A stretch of DNA of 64,000 bases, from assembly GCF_011742925.1 (NCBI RefSeq), contig NZ_WAEL01000004.1, forward strand, positions 372,001-436,000. Direction: 5' to 3'. The notes under the pieces were generated by a model that saw only the letters and a program-made list of their open reading frames with translations, searched no databases and had not been told where the DNA came from. Below are positions 25,333-34,797 of the stretch, piece after piece. Numbering within the stretch: position 1 is the first letter of the stretch; every line of letters begins with the position of its first letter. This stretch comes from Fibrivirga algicola (GTDB lineage Bacteria; Bacteroidota; Bacteroidia; Cytophagales; Spirosomataceae). Made by a program: the position numbers and the translations under genes.

Positions 25333-27663
25333 ATGCTGTTCTCGCTACGTCTCTTTTTCCTTTGTCTCTGTCTGACGGCTAACTATTGCCTGGCACAAAC
25401 GATCGTTCGAGGCCCATACCTGCAACGGGTTACGCCAACCAGTGTAGTGGTACGCTGGCGTACCGATAAACCCACCGACAGCCGGGTACGCTACGGAGCA
25501 GGACTTACCCAGCAAATCACAGAGCCTCAATCGACTACCGAGCACGTTATCACACTGGTAGGCCTCCAGCCAGCCACACGCTATCCATACGTAGTGGGTA
25601 CGTCGACCGGCGATCTATCGCCGGTCGACGACTCCTATTACATCAAAACGGCGCCTGCGTTTGGGTCTACCGACGCGGTGCGTCTTTGGATGCTGGGCGA
25701 TTTTGGTACAAGTTCGGATCGGCAGCGGCAAACCTTCGATGCAATAAAAACTGCCACACAGGGTAAACGACCCGATTTGTGGGTTTGGCTCGGAGACAAT
25801 GCCTATACGTTCGGCTTCGACAGCGAATACCAGAAACATGTCTTCGATTACGCACCTGAGTACCTACGCAACCTGCCATTTTATGCACTGCCCGGTAATC
25901 ACGATTACCACGACGATGTCAATGATTTCAACGTGCCTTTCTACGCCCTGACTACGCAGCCAAAGCAGGCTGAAGCAGGCGGAGTTGCCTCAGGTTCGTC
26001 CTCCTATTACTCCGTTGACTACGGACCGGTTCATCTGGTGTCGATGGACTCGTATGGGAATGAGGAAGGCAAATACCGTATCTGGGATACAACCGGCACG
26101 CAAATTCAATGGCTAAAGCGCGACCTGGCCGCCAACAAACGCCCCTGGACGATCATTGCCTTTCACCATCCCCCTTACACGCAGGGGTCACGCAACTCCG
26201 ATACCGAACAGGATCTGATTCTGAACCGCGAACGCCTGACGCCTATTTTTGAGCGCTACAACGTCGATCTGGTGATTAGTGGTCATAGCCATGTCTACGA
26301 ACGTACCTACCAGATGCGGGGACACCGGGGCCTATCGACGACGTTCGACAAGAAGCTGTATGCGGTTGATACTACATCGGGACGCTACGATGGTTCACTT
26401 AACTCCTGCCCGATTATTCAGAAAAACGGAAGCCTGGTTTACATCGTGAACGGGTCGGGTGGCGCCAATACGGGCCGATCACCCAACTATCCGCACAAAG
26501 CTATGGTGTATAGCTATACTGACGAAGGCGGGTCCATGCTGATCGATGCGTCAGAAAACCGACTTGATGCGCAATGGGTAGCCCCAAGTGGCACACTTGA
26601 CCAGTTCACAATGGTGAAGAATGTAAACCGACGCCAATCATATACGCTGAACTATGCTGACACGCTGACGCTGACTGCGTCCTGGCCAGGAAACGCCGTT
26701 GCCGGTAATGGTCCGGCGGCTGGCTACAGTTGGTCGACAGGGCAGACGGGGCGCACCATAAAGACGGTAAACCAGTCGGGTACGTTCCGGGTGACTGATG
26801 GCAAGGGGTGCCTCACTGATGAGTATACCGTGACCGTTGCGCCACGCCCCAAACTGACCGTTTCTGCGCTGGCGGCTCCGGCATACTGCCCAGGCAACAC
26901 AGTCACACTGACAGCCACCCCCGAGAATACCACACGCGCCGCCAGTTGGACTTACGACATTCAGCTATCGGATGCGGCAGGCAACTTTACAGCGCCACGC
27001 GTAATCGGCTCAGGTACGTTATCGGCACTGACGGGACGGCTGCCCGCCGACCTTGGTGCTGGCACAGGCTATCGGCTGCGCGTTGTGCCCCGCGAGATAA
27101 CCTACGCGGAAAGTGTACCGGGTCCTGCTTTTAGTGTACGTAGCGGTCCAACAGCATCAGTAACGGGCTCGACTACGGCTTTGATTGGCCAGCCCGCTTC
27201 GGTTACGGTGAACCTCACGGGCGATGCGCCGTGGCAACTGACTTTTTCAGATGGCACTACCGCCACGGCAACCACTCAACCGGCGATCATTACGTTTCCA
27301 TCCCTTCCGGTAGGTATCACCCGGCTAACGAGCGTGTCAAACACCTGCGGGATAGGTACCGTGCTCGCTGCCGGTGAATTGAGCGGACTTTTACCGACGG
27401 CTGTTGAACCCGATAACCGCCGGATCCGAATTTATCCGAATCCTACATCAAGTCAGGTATGGGTTGACTTCCTCCAGAAAGAAACAGAATCGGTTACCCT
27501 TCAGGTGTTCGACAGTCGGGGCAGTCAAGTGTTTACGCGGCAGTTTAGCGGTGGAACAACCCCCGGTAAACTGCCGATAGAACTCGAACAGGCAGGCGTC
27601 TTCTTTATTCAGATCCGAGTCGGCGAAGCTTTATTCATCAAGAAGATTATGCGCCAGCCGTGA
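25333..27663 (+). CDS. T9SS-secreted purple acid phosphatase-like metallophosphoesterase
   Basis: Secreted calcineurin-like phosphatase, 776 residues. A signal peptide (ends near NYCLAQ) precedes an N-terminal fibronectin III-like domain (about 20-105), as in purple acid phosphatases. Metal-binding motifs in order: GDFG (about 121), GDNAY, GNHDYH (about 187), FHHPPY and SGHSHVYER (about 316). Ig-like domains follow. The final 80 residues (IRIYPNPTSSQVWVDF to FFIQIRVG) are a type A sorting domain for the type IX secretion system. It likely releases phosphate from organic phosphates outside the cell. No PhoB-like site is seen. Family call is strong; true substrate is open. Confidence 0.92.
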   Translation: MLFSLRLFFLCLCLTANYCLAQTIVRGPYLQRVTPTSVVVRWRTDKPTDSRVRYGAGLTQQITEPQSTTEHVITLVGLQPATRYPYVVGTSTGDLSPVDDSYYIKTAPAFGSTDAVRLWMLGDFGTSSDRQRQTFDAIKTATQGKRPDLWVWLGDNAYTFGFDSEYQKHVFDYAPEYLRNLPFYALPGNHDYHDDVNDFNVPFYALTTQPKQAEAGGVASGSSSYYSVDYGPVHLVSMDSYGNEEGKYRIWDTTGTQIQWLKRDLAANKRPWTIIAFHHPPYTQGSRNSDTEQDLILNRERLTPIFERYNVDLVISGHSHVYERTYQMRGHRGLSTTFDKKLYAVDTTSGRYDGSLNSCPIIQKNGSLVYIVNGSGGANTGRSPNYPHKAMVYSYTDEGGSMLIDASENRLDAQWVAPSGTLDQFTMVKNVNRRQSYTLNYADTLTLTASWPGNAVAGNGPAAGYSWSTGQTGRTIKTVNQSGTFRVTDGKGCLTDEYTVTVAPRPKLTVSALAAPAYCPGNTVTLTATPENTTRAASWTYDIQLSDAAGNFTAPRVIGSGTLSALTGRLPADLGAGTGYRLRVVPREITYAESVPGPAFSVRSGPTASVTGSTTALIGQPASVTVNLTGDAPWQLTFSDGTTATATTQPAIITFPSLPVGITRLTSVSNTCGIGTVLAAGELSGLLPTAVEPDNRRIRIYPNPTSSQVWVDFLQKETESVTLQVFDSRGSQVFTRQFSGGTTPGKLPIELEQAGVFFIQIRVGEALFIKKIMRQP

Positions 27664-27739
27664 TGGTCTGTTCTTAAAAAAATGCCAATTCCGCCCGGCG
27701 CTGGCACTATTACGAACAAAGGTGCATTAGTAAAGTACT

Positions 27740-28663
27740 ATGGCTATTTCTTCTGACTCGGCACCAGCCACCGTAACCAGCGGCACGCGCCTCTGGCTAT
27801 CACTAGCAGCCGTTTACGTATTATGGGGGTCAACGTACCTGTTCATTCATTTCATGACCGAGCAGATGCCCCCCCTCTACATGGCATCGATGCGGTATCT
27901 GGTCGCCGGTAGCATCCTCTACGCTTACGCTCGCTTTACGGGTACCGAACGGCCAAATATTGCCCATTGGAAGTCAACTTCGCTAATTGGTTTTTTCCTG
28001 CTAACCGTTGCCAACGGCGCACTGACGATGGCACTACAATACATTCCGTCGGGGGTGGGCGCGTTGCTTGGCGGTCTGCTCCCTATCTTTCTGCTGCTGC
28101 TTAACTGGGTTTCGTTCGGACAGGTACGTCCCAGGAAACTATCTTTGATTGGTGTAGCTATTGGCTTTACGGGCATTTATTTGCTGATAAAACCCGATCG
28201 GATGGTCGGCACGGGCGGTGCCGATGCCAACCTGATCGGGACTGCACTGGTGGCGCTTGGCAACCTGTCGTGGGCCATAGGTACGTTACTGACGCCACGG
28301 CTCAACCAACCGAATCAGACACTGGCCAGCGGCATGCAGATGCTCATGGGCGGCTTCTTCCTGATGATCATTAGCCTGACCACCGAGCCAGTGCATCTGC
28401 TGAGCATTGTAGATGCGCCACAAAAAGCCCTCGGCTCCATGCTGTATCTGGTCATTTTTGGCAGTATCATTGGCTTCTCGGCCTATGCCTGGCTGGCCCG
28501 CCATGCGCCGCCAGCCTTACTCGCTACCTACGCCTTCGTGAACCCCATTATTGCTGTCTTACTCGGCGTTACCTTTGCGGGTGAAGTGTTCTCGGCCCGT
28601 TCGCTGATTGGGGCGGCGGTGGCCCTGGTCGGCGTTACGCTGATGACGCTGGGCAGACGGTAA
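27740..28663 (+). CDS. EamA/DMT-superfamily transporter
   Basis: Inner-membrane protein of 307 residues with two EamA repeats of five helices each, about ten transmembrane segments in all (VYVLWGSTYLFIHFM near the N-terminus, YAFVNPIIAVLLGVTFAGE near the C-terminus). DMT proteins export amino acids or metabolites; the substrate cannot be deduced. The WGSTYL start matches the YedA/RhaT-like branch. It lies just ahead of the AlbA_2 regulator gene, with a 39-base gap. Confidence 0.9.
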   Translation: MAISSDSAPATVTSGTRLWLSLAAVYVLWGSTYLFIHFMTEQMPPLYMASMRYLVAGSILYAYARFTGTERPNIAHWKSTSLIGFFLLTVANGALTMALQYIPSGVGALLGGLLPIFLLLLNWVSFGQVRPRKLSLIGVAIGFTGIYLLIKPDRMVGTGGADANLIGTALVALGNLSWAIGTLLTPRLNQPNQTLASGMQMLMGGFFLMIISLTTEPVHLLSIVDAPQKALGSMLYLVIFGSIIGFSAYAWLARHAPPALLATYAFVNPIIAVLLGVTFAGEVFSARSLIGAAVALVGVTLMTLGRR

Positions 28664-28702
28664 GCCAGCGGAACACTGCCAGCCAGATCGTGTTTAAGAG
28701 CT

Positions 28703-29320
28703 ATGGCTGCATCCTCTTTAGCTGACCTGATTGCACAGGGCGAAGGCACACAACTCGAATTTAAAAGTACCCTATCGACACCCTACCGAATTGCCCGAAC
28801 ACTCACGGCGTTCTCGAACACTAGTGGGGGTACGTTGCTGATTGGCGTGGCCGATGATGGAAAAATAGTTGGTATCGACTCCGAATACCGGGAGATGCAG
28901 AAAATAGAACGAGCCACCGATTTCCTGATTGAACCACCCATTGCAGTCAGCTATGAAGTGCGGCGGCAAGACGGCAAAACAGTGTTGTTGCTGACTATTA
29001 CTGAAAGTGATGAAAAGCCACACACCGCCCTGAATGAACGCGGCGACCGGACAATTTACGTTCGGCAGCGCGACAAGTCAGTGCCCACTACCCGGCTGAT
29101 GCTCGATTTTCACGCTGTAGACAAGCAACTGATGCAAACGCCGATGGTAAAAAATCTGCTTCAGTTTCTGCGTAAGAATGACAGCATCACCGCCGACCGT
29201 ATGGCTAAGCTGGTGAACATTTCGGCCTATCGGGCCACCAAGCTCCTGCGCGAACTTACCACCCAGGGTATATTGCTGATGGTCGATAAACCCCGCCCCG
29301 CCCGTTACTCGTTAAAATAA
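28703..29320 (+). CDS. AlbA_2 (Schlafen-like) domain transcriptional regulator
   Basis: Cytoplasmic protein of 205 residues. The first 130 residues are an AlbA_2/Schlafen-type fold (EGTQLEFKSTL, LTAFSNTSGGTLLIGVADDG, ERGDRTIYVRQRDKSVP). The last 70 look like a winged helix (TADRMAKLVNISAYRATKLLRELTTQGILL). Such proteins may bind nucleic acid or nucleotide and act as regulators; some members sit in defence loci, but nothing here links it to defence. It follows the EamA gene by 39 bases and may be co-transcribed. An inverted repeat lies immediately downstream. Confidence 0.82.
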   Translation: MAASSLADLIAQGEGTQLEFKSTLSTPYRIARTLTAFSNTSGGTLLIGVADDGKIVGIDSEYREMQKIERATDFLIEPPIAVSYEVRRQDGKTVLLLTITESDEKPHTALNERGDRTIYVRQRDKSVPTTRLMLDFHAVDKQLMQTPMVKNLLQFLRKNDSITADRMAKLVNISAYRATKLLRELTTQGILLMVDKPRPARYSLK

Positions 29321-29374
29321 GTGTCAAGTGCAGTGGTACCAGCCAGACGATCAGCAGGCAGCGCACTTGACACT
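29320..29374. repeat. Inverted repeat, locus F
   Basis: Perfect 12-base arms AGTGTCAAGTGC / GCACTTGACACT (29320-29331, 29363-29374). Next to the right arm lies GCAGCGC, the same inner core as loci A-C, so it may be a decayed member of the same class. It starts in the stop codon of the AlbA_2 gene and lies before the convergent kinase gene. Confidence 0.7.
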
Positions 29375-29399
29375 CAAGACAGAAAACCTGAAACTACGA

Positions 29400-30014
29400 T
29401 CACACTTTCACGGTCAACTGCTTATCGATAAGAGAGATGACATGCTGAAGATCATCAGGACGGTTGGCATAATCGAGATCATTCACATCGACAATGACCA
29501 TATCGCCAGCCGAATACGTGTGGGCGAATTCTTCGTACAACACGTTCAGACTTTGTAGGTAATCGGGACTGATCGACTGTTCAAAATCACGCCCCCGCTT
29601 CTGGATCTGCCGTGTTAGCTTGGGCAGTTCGGCGCGGAGATAAATCATCAGGTCGGGAGGACGCACAAGACCGACCATGTTATCGAACAGACTCCGGTAA
29701 GTTTCGTAATCGCGGGGAATCATCTTTCCGGTATCGTACAGGTTCTTGGCAAATATGTAGGCATCTTCATAGATGGTTCGATCTTGAATGATGCTTCGCC
29801 CCGACGCCCTGATTTTCTGAACCTGCTCAAAACGACTATTTAAGAAGTAGATCTGAAGATGAAACGACCAGCGAGCCATATCACCGTAAAAGTCAGCCAG
29901 ATAGGGGTTCCCTTCAACAGCTTCGTATAGAACGTCCCAGCCGTAATGAGCAGCTAAAAGTTGGGCCAGCGTGGTTTTGCCGGCCCCAATATTTCCGGTA
30001 ATGGCAATGTGCAT
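29400..30014 (-). CDS. Deoxynucleoside kinase
   Basis: Phosphorylates deoxynucleosides for salvage (204 residues). A P-loop GNIGAGKTT occurs at residues 7-15, then WSFHLQIYFLNSRF, the QDRTIYEDAYIFA region equivalent to the DRS motif, and LRPPDLMIYLRA. It resembles the deoxyadenosine/deoxyguanosine kinase (dNK/DGK) group, common in Bacteroidota; specificity cannot be fixed here. No partner gene adjoins; it faces the convergent AlbA_2 gene. Confidence 0.9.
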   Translation of the reverse strand: MHIAITGNIGAGKTTLAQLLAAHYGWDVLYEAVEGNPYLADFYGDMARWSFHLQIYFLNSRFEQVQKIRASGRSIIQDRTIYEDAYIFAKNLYDTGKMIPRDYETYRSLFDNMVGLVRPPDLMIYLRAELPKLTRQIQKRGRDFEQSISPDYLQSLNVLYEEFAHTYSAGDMVIVDVNDLDYANRPDDLQHVISLIDKQLTVKV

Positions 30015-30132
30015 GAATGCAGGGGCGATTGATGGTACAAGTTAGGGATCAAAATTCTGGCTTTACGTCGGCTTTCGCAACCTAAATCAATGGCTTCGTA
30101 TCGGGAATTAATAGCGACATGATTCGGGCCAC

Positions 30133-33100
30133 TTATTTCAACGCAGCAACCGGCAGCGTCTGCACACAGGAAATTGCCTGGCCATCTGTAGAAACGCCCT
30201 GGATGGTTATACGCACCGTACGCACGCGCTGGGGGATCACAACGGAAAGCGTGAGCTGGCCACGTTCGTTTGTGCTGCCCAACGGCTCCCACGCCAACAC
30301 ATCACGCAGGCTAAGCCGGGCGTCGGTCATGGCCGACACGGCCGGGAACGGCTGGGGGTTGGCATATCCCGTAACAGTATGGCGGCTGACGCCTTTCGAT
30401 TTGGCCGGGTCGCGATTCGTTTTCGTATAAAAAGCAATCACACCCCGACTCGAACTGGCCCCGTAGATCGATGCAATAGACCCTGATTTTAACACTTCGA
30501 TGCGCTCGATCGACGACGGCGAAAAAGCCAGTAGTTGCGTCCCATCTGTGTCGTTGATCGGAAAACCATCCATTAGGAACAGCGGATTCTGCATCGTGGC
30601 GTCGGCCGGCGCTTTAGGCGGTGGTGGACTAAAACTGGTCTGAGCAACCACTTTGGCATTCATGATCGACGAGGCTCCCGGGAACTTCACGGAATAGGCC
30701 GCTCGTCCGTTTGCCAGCCCCGGTTCTACCCGAATACCCGGCACTCTAGCCTGAATCAGGTAATACAGGTTCTCCAGCGGCACGGTCCGCTCGTCGAGCA
30801 CAATTGTTTGATCGACCTGATTATGCAAGCTTCGAAGCCGCACATCGGCGGGGCGGCCGTCGATGGGCCGCGCAGTTCTTACAACGACTTCCTGTAACTG
30901 CCGGGCTTCCGTTTGCCGGTACAGGGTGGCTTCGGCAAGTTGTCGCTGTTTCCCCGCTTCGATCTGTGTTCGCCACTGCCCCAGCAATCGGGGTGCATCC
31001 GGCCAGCTTGGCAACGCGCCAAATGAAGACGCCGTATTCCCGAACGAGATGCTGGCATTAATTGGCTTACCGCGCCGGTTTGTTACCTGCACAATCAACT
31101 GAGCGGTATCAGGCAGGGCAAGCTGGTTCAGCTGAAAATTCCCGTTGCTATCTGTTTGCGTGGCCCGACTGACCACACCCTGCCGGTCAGCCGTAAGCAC
31201 CAGCACATTGACTGGCATCTTCTCAGTAGTCAGCACCCTCCCGTAGAGCGTAATATCGGCGGCCACTGTCCCTGCTGTTGGGTACGTTACCCGCCGGCTC
31301 TCCATCGACATCAGATAGGCTGCAAACGAGTCGACCAGTGAATCGACCGGCACCTGATCGGCATCGACAATGGCGGCTGAGACCTCAGCCATGATAGGCC
31401 GGCCAGCCTGATCTTGCAAGGTGATGAGCACCCCTTCCAAGGGTGTTGCATCCGCTGCTGCAGAACGGCGGGTAACCTTGGCTACAACTGAGCCAGCCCG
31501 ATCGGGCACCCGTACGGAGCGCTTTGCCCACACCCAGCCTGTACTGTCCATTAGTGATAGCCAGGCTGTTCCGGAAGGCCAGGTCAGCGTTGAATAACGT
31601 ACTGTCTGATTTGCAGTACGAGCGGATATTCGGGCGGCATGCACCAATTTTCCACGACTTTCGACCAGCATGAAAGCAGCCGGAAACCTTGTCTTTGACC
31701 GCGAATCGAGTGCTACTATCAACTGGGCACTATCGCTTGTCAGTTGAATACGGTACGGTGCACCCGGCGCCTCTTCCACATACCCGCCCTCAAAAGACAG
31801 CGTGCCTGGTGGGAGCATAAGAGGCTGGTCACCTGCTGTGTACGTTGTTGGTTGACCCTGTCGGTTAGCGATCCATAACGGGCGTTGAAAAGCTACTTTA
31901 GGTAATTTTCGATCCACGTCGGTATAGGCTCGCAGCCAGTAGGTTCCGCTGGTCAGCGAATCGGCCAACTGAAAGGCACCTGCCGTTCGGCCCCCTTCGA
32001 CCGGCAGCCACTGGTGTTGAATCAGCTTATTCGCCGATGACCATAGCTCAACAGCCAGCGCGGGGCCAAACGAGGCAGTGTCGCAGCGCTGGGTCTGGGG
32101 GTCCAGCACGTACCCACTCAACCAGAGGCGATCGCCTGTTAGATAAAGCGGCTTATCAATATGCACAAATACTGCCGGTGCCAGGCCTGCCGACTCTCGG
32201 TTCCAGCGCTTCATCAGCGAATCGAGCGAAGCATCGGCACCGGGGCGCTGAGTGGGCTGGGTACGTGTCGAATCGGGGCGAGCGGCGACGATGGCACCCT
32301 GCTCCCAGTCGTCGGGTAAGGTGGTAGCCAGCCGGTCGTTGCTCAAATACCCCATGGCATCGAACCCCCGGGGGGCGGTGATCTGACCGGCAAGGGTAAA
32401 GCCGATGGATTGCTGCGGTAACACCAGTTGCGAAAAGGCATACTGCGCATCACGGTAGGGCGATTCGTTAGAAACAACCCGCGTGTAGAACACCTCGAGC
32501 GGGCTATTACTCACCAGCCAGCGTTCGTGCGCCAACGTACCCGGCGCAATTAGCACAGTTGCGTCGAACGGCCGCAGATGTCGCCCTACTTCGGAAGCAA
32601 GCAGGGGTGGCGGGTTGCTGAGCAGCGGTCGGGCGGGATCGGTCTGGTAGACTAAAAAACCCTGTTGCTCGTGGGTACCCGCCGCCAGACTGGCCAGCAG
32701 ATGGCGCAGCGACCCCTGATAAGCCTGTTGCCGGTTACGTTGCCACAGTTTAGTCTGCTTCGGTGAATCGGGTTTGAGTTCGCTAAACAGCGTTGTGCCG
32801 CCAAACACTACGCGCCCGGTCCGGCTTTGGCTGCGAAAAGCGTGCAGCGTGTACGTTAGCCGGTAGCCCAGCGCCTGATTGTCAATCACCAGTGGCGCGC
32901 GGGCTGTAGCACTCAGCAGGCCGTTTACTTCCTCGAACTGAAGCACGTCAGGATTAGTCAACACGCACTGCCGGGCAAATGGCGACGTACCGATCAGGCC
33001 ACGCTCGAATTGCTCGACCTGCCGAAGCCAAATTTTATCTTTTTTAGCCGTCACCACTACATCGGTGAGTTGGTTAGCTATTGGTAGCAGCGCAATGGCC

Positions 33101-33423
33101 AGGGGGCGCGGCTTTAGTTCGGCGATTCGAATTGCCTGCCGGACGGCAGCAAAACCGGTATAGGAAACTACCAATTCGTTAGCCCCGTAAGGCACTTCGG
33201 GCAAGCTAAACTGCCCATTCTCATCGGCGGTAGTACCGCGCGTGGTTCCGTTCAGGTATACCCTGGCAAACGGCAGAGGCCTACCATCGCTGCCGTTGGT
33301 AACCTGCCCGGTGAGGGTTGCCCGTTGTACAGCGACCGGCCCCTGCGCGATCAGCTTGCCGCTACCGAGCAAGAGCAGGAAAAAAAGTAAACCGGTTTGA
33401 CGAAGCAAAGGCATGGTGCTCAT
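30133..33423 (-). CDS. CarboxypepD-regulatory/MG2-like protein with barrel-less TonB plug domain
   Basis: Exported protein of 1096 residues, with a signal peptide (FFLLLLGSGKLIAQG). Residues about 35-120 are a carboxypeptidase-regulatory-like beta-sandwich (LTGQVTNGSDGRPLPFARVY), as at the start of SusC proteins. The middle contains an alpha-2-macroglobulin MG2-like unit (VFVHIDKPLYLTGDRLWLSG), and a second regulatory-like unit (ITLYGRVLTTEKMPVN). The last third carries a TonB plug-like domain (VPLENLYYLIQARVPGIRVE, NPLFLMDGFPIN, IERIEVLKSGSIASIYG, RGVIAFYTK), but no beta-barrel follows. The class is recurrent in Bacteroidota and unexplained. It may be an envelope partner of other receptors rather than a transporter. 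Confidence 0.82.
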   Translation of the reverse strand: MSTMPLLRQTGLLFFLLLLGSGKLIAQGPVAVQRATLTGQVTNGSDGRPLPFARVYLNGTTRGTTADENGQFSLPEVPYGANELVVSYTGFAAVRQAIRIAELKPRPLAIALLPIANQLTDVVVTAKKDKIWLRQVEQFERGLIGTSPFARQCVLTNPDVLQFEEVNGLLSATARAPLVIDNQALGYRLTYTLHAFRSQSRTGRVVFGGTTLFSELKPDSPKQTKLWQRNRQQAYQGSLRHLLASLAAGTHEQQGFLVYQTDPARPLLSNPPPLLASEVGRHLRPFDATVLIAPGTLAHERWLVSNSPLEVFYTRVVSNESPYRDAQYAFSQLVLPQQSIGFTLAGQITAPRGFDAMGYLSNDRLATTLPDDWEQGAIVAARPDSTRTQPTQRPGADASLDSLMKRWNRESAGLAPAVFVHIDKPLYLTGDRLWLSGYVLDPQTQRCDTASFGPALAVELWSSANKLIQHQWLPVEGGRTAGAFQLADSLTSGTYWLRAYTDVDRKLPKVAFQRPLWIANRQGQPTTYTAGDQPLMLPPGTLSFEGGYVEEAPGAPYRIQLTSDSAQLIVALDSRSKTRFPAAFMLVESRGKLVHAARISARTANQTVRYSTLTWPSGTAWLSLMDSTGWVWAKRSVRVPDRAGSVVAKVTRRSAAADATPLEGVLITLQDQAGRPIMAEVSAAIVDADQVPVDSLVDSFAAYLMSMESRRVTYPTAGTVAADITLYGRVLTTEKMPVNVLVLTADRQGVVSRATQTDSNGNFQLNQLALPDTAQLIVQVTNRRGKPINASISFGNTASSFGALPSWPDAPRLLGQWRTQIEAGKQRQLAEATLYRQTEARQLQEVVVRTARPIDGRPADVRLRSLHNQVDQTIVLDERTVPLENLYYLIQARVPGIRVEPGLANGRAAYSVKFPGASSIMNAKVVAQTSFSPPPPKAPADATMQNPLFLMDGFPINDTDGTQLLAFSPSSIERIEVLKSGSIASIYGASSSRGVIAFYTKTNRDPAKSKGVSRHTVTGYANPQPFPAVSAMTDARLSLRDVLAWEPLGSTNERGQLTLSVVIPQRVRTVRITIQGVSTDGQAISCVQTLPVAALK

Positions 33424-33500
33424 AAATTCAGAAGCAACTTAACCATTTTCAGCCCAACTTCAGCATTGCATCATGATCGGACCTGTCGCCATTAGACCGC

Positions 33501-34712
33501 TCAGCCCTCGAACGTAACCTTCGGATTTTTAAGGGATTTCATAGCCTGCCCTAACCCGGCAAGCGTAAGGGGGAACATGCGATTCTCCGCCCACTCGCGA
33601 ATGATGTTGGTGCTGTGCGTGTACTGCCAGTAACCCGCCGGCGAGGGGTTGAGCCAGACCAGATGCGGATACTGTTTTTTGAAGCGATCGAGCCAGACAA
33701 TACCCGCTTCCTCGTTGTAATGCTCCACGCTACCGCGCGGTTGCGTGATTTCGTAGGGCGACATCGCTGCATCGCCCACAAAGATCACCTTGTAGTCTTT
33801 GTTGTACGTATGCAGCACTTCGTAGGTAGGTAGCCGCGCACTTCTGCGAGCGTTGTCCTTCCAGAGCGTTTCATACACGCAGTTATGGAAATACAGGAAT
33901 TCAAGATGCTTGAACTGATAGCGCGCCGCCGAAAATAACTGACTGCACAGGTCGATATGTTCGTCCATAGACCCGCCCACATCAAATAAAATCAGCACCT
34001 TAACCCGGTTCTGTCTCGACGGATGCAGCTTAATATCCAAATACCCCCCATTCCGGCTGGTTTCGGCGATGGTCTCATCAAGGTCCAGTTCATTGGCGGC
34101 TCCTTCTCGGGTAAGAATCCGAAGGAGCCGCATCGCCATTTTCATGTTGCGGGTGTTCAGTTCAACACCATCGTCGAGGTTTTTATAGGTCCGGTTTTCC
34201 CAAACCTTCGAGGCCTGCCGATTGCCCTGCCCTTCGGCCGAATTGCCTAGTTTGACCCCTTCCGGCGCATATCCACCTGTACCGAATGGGGATGTACCAC
34301 CGGTGCCAATCCATTTAGATCCACCTTCATGCCGTTCGTTTTGCTCGTTCAGGAGTTGGCGTAGCCGCTCGTAGAGCGCATCAAGGCCGCCAGCGGCTTC
34401 CAACGCTGCTTTTTCTTCGTCGGTCAGATTTAGCGCCAATGCATTGCGCAGCCACTCGGGCGGTACTTCAGACAGGCCATCGGCGGTTGGCGGCAACGTA
34501 CCTAGTGTAGCGTCTACCCATTCACCAAACAGCTTATCGAACAAGTCGAGATGCTGTTCGCGCTTGACCAACGTTGTTTTGCTGAGGTAGTAAAAATCGT
34601 CGATCGTCACGCAGCCTGCGTCGCCCCGCAGTGCGTCGAGCAAGGTCAGGTATTCGGGCAGGGTCACCGGCATGGCGTGCTGCCGGAGCAGCAGAAAGAA
34701 TGGCAGAAACAT
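33501..34712 (-). CDS. VWA-domain (CoxE-like) protein
   Basis: Cytoplasmic VWA protein, about 403 residues from MFLPFFLLLRQHAMPV (an ATG at 34742 adds ten residues). The C-terminal half is a CoxE-type VWA fold, with metal-site VLILFDVGGSMDEH, and later FVGDAAMSPYEIT; the DxGxS sequence of the MIDAS site is present as DVGGS. The N-terminal half (LPEYLTLLDALRGDAG) matches the CoxE-family lead sequence. It is encoded directly after the MoxR-type ATPase gene, the usual pair, in which the ATPase and VWA protein work as a chaperone for assembling or activating a partner complex. The client is unknown here. Confidence 0.9.
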   Translation of the reverse strand: MFLPFFLLLRQHAMPVTLPEYLTLLDALRGDAGCVTIDDFYYLSKTTLVKREQHLDLFDKLFGEWVDATLGTLPPTADGLSEVPPEWLRNALALNLTDEEKAALEAAGGLDALYERLRQLLNEQNERHEGGSKWIGTGGTSPFGTGGYAPEGVKLGNSAEGQGNRQASKVWENRTYKNLDDGVELNTRNMKMAMRLLRILTREGAANELDLDETIAETSRNGGYLDIKLHPSRQNRVKVLILFDVGGSMDEHIDLCSQLFSAARYQFKHLEFLYFHNCVYETLWKDNARRSARLPTYEVLHTYNKDYKVIFVGDAAMSPYEITQPRGSVEHYNEEAGIVWLDRFKKQYPHLVWLNPSPAGYWQYTHSTNIIREWAENRMFPLTLAGLGQAMKSLKNPKVTFEG

Positions 34713-34797
34713 AGCAGATAGCAATGATCGGGTAACGTTCACAGTTGTTGCCCGGCTAAACAGTTTACGGATAACAGGTCCGGACCATCGACGACTG

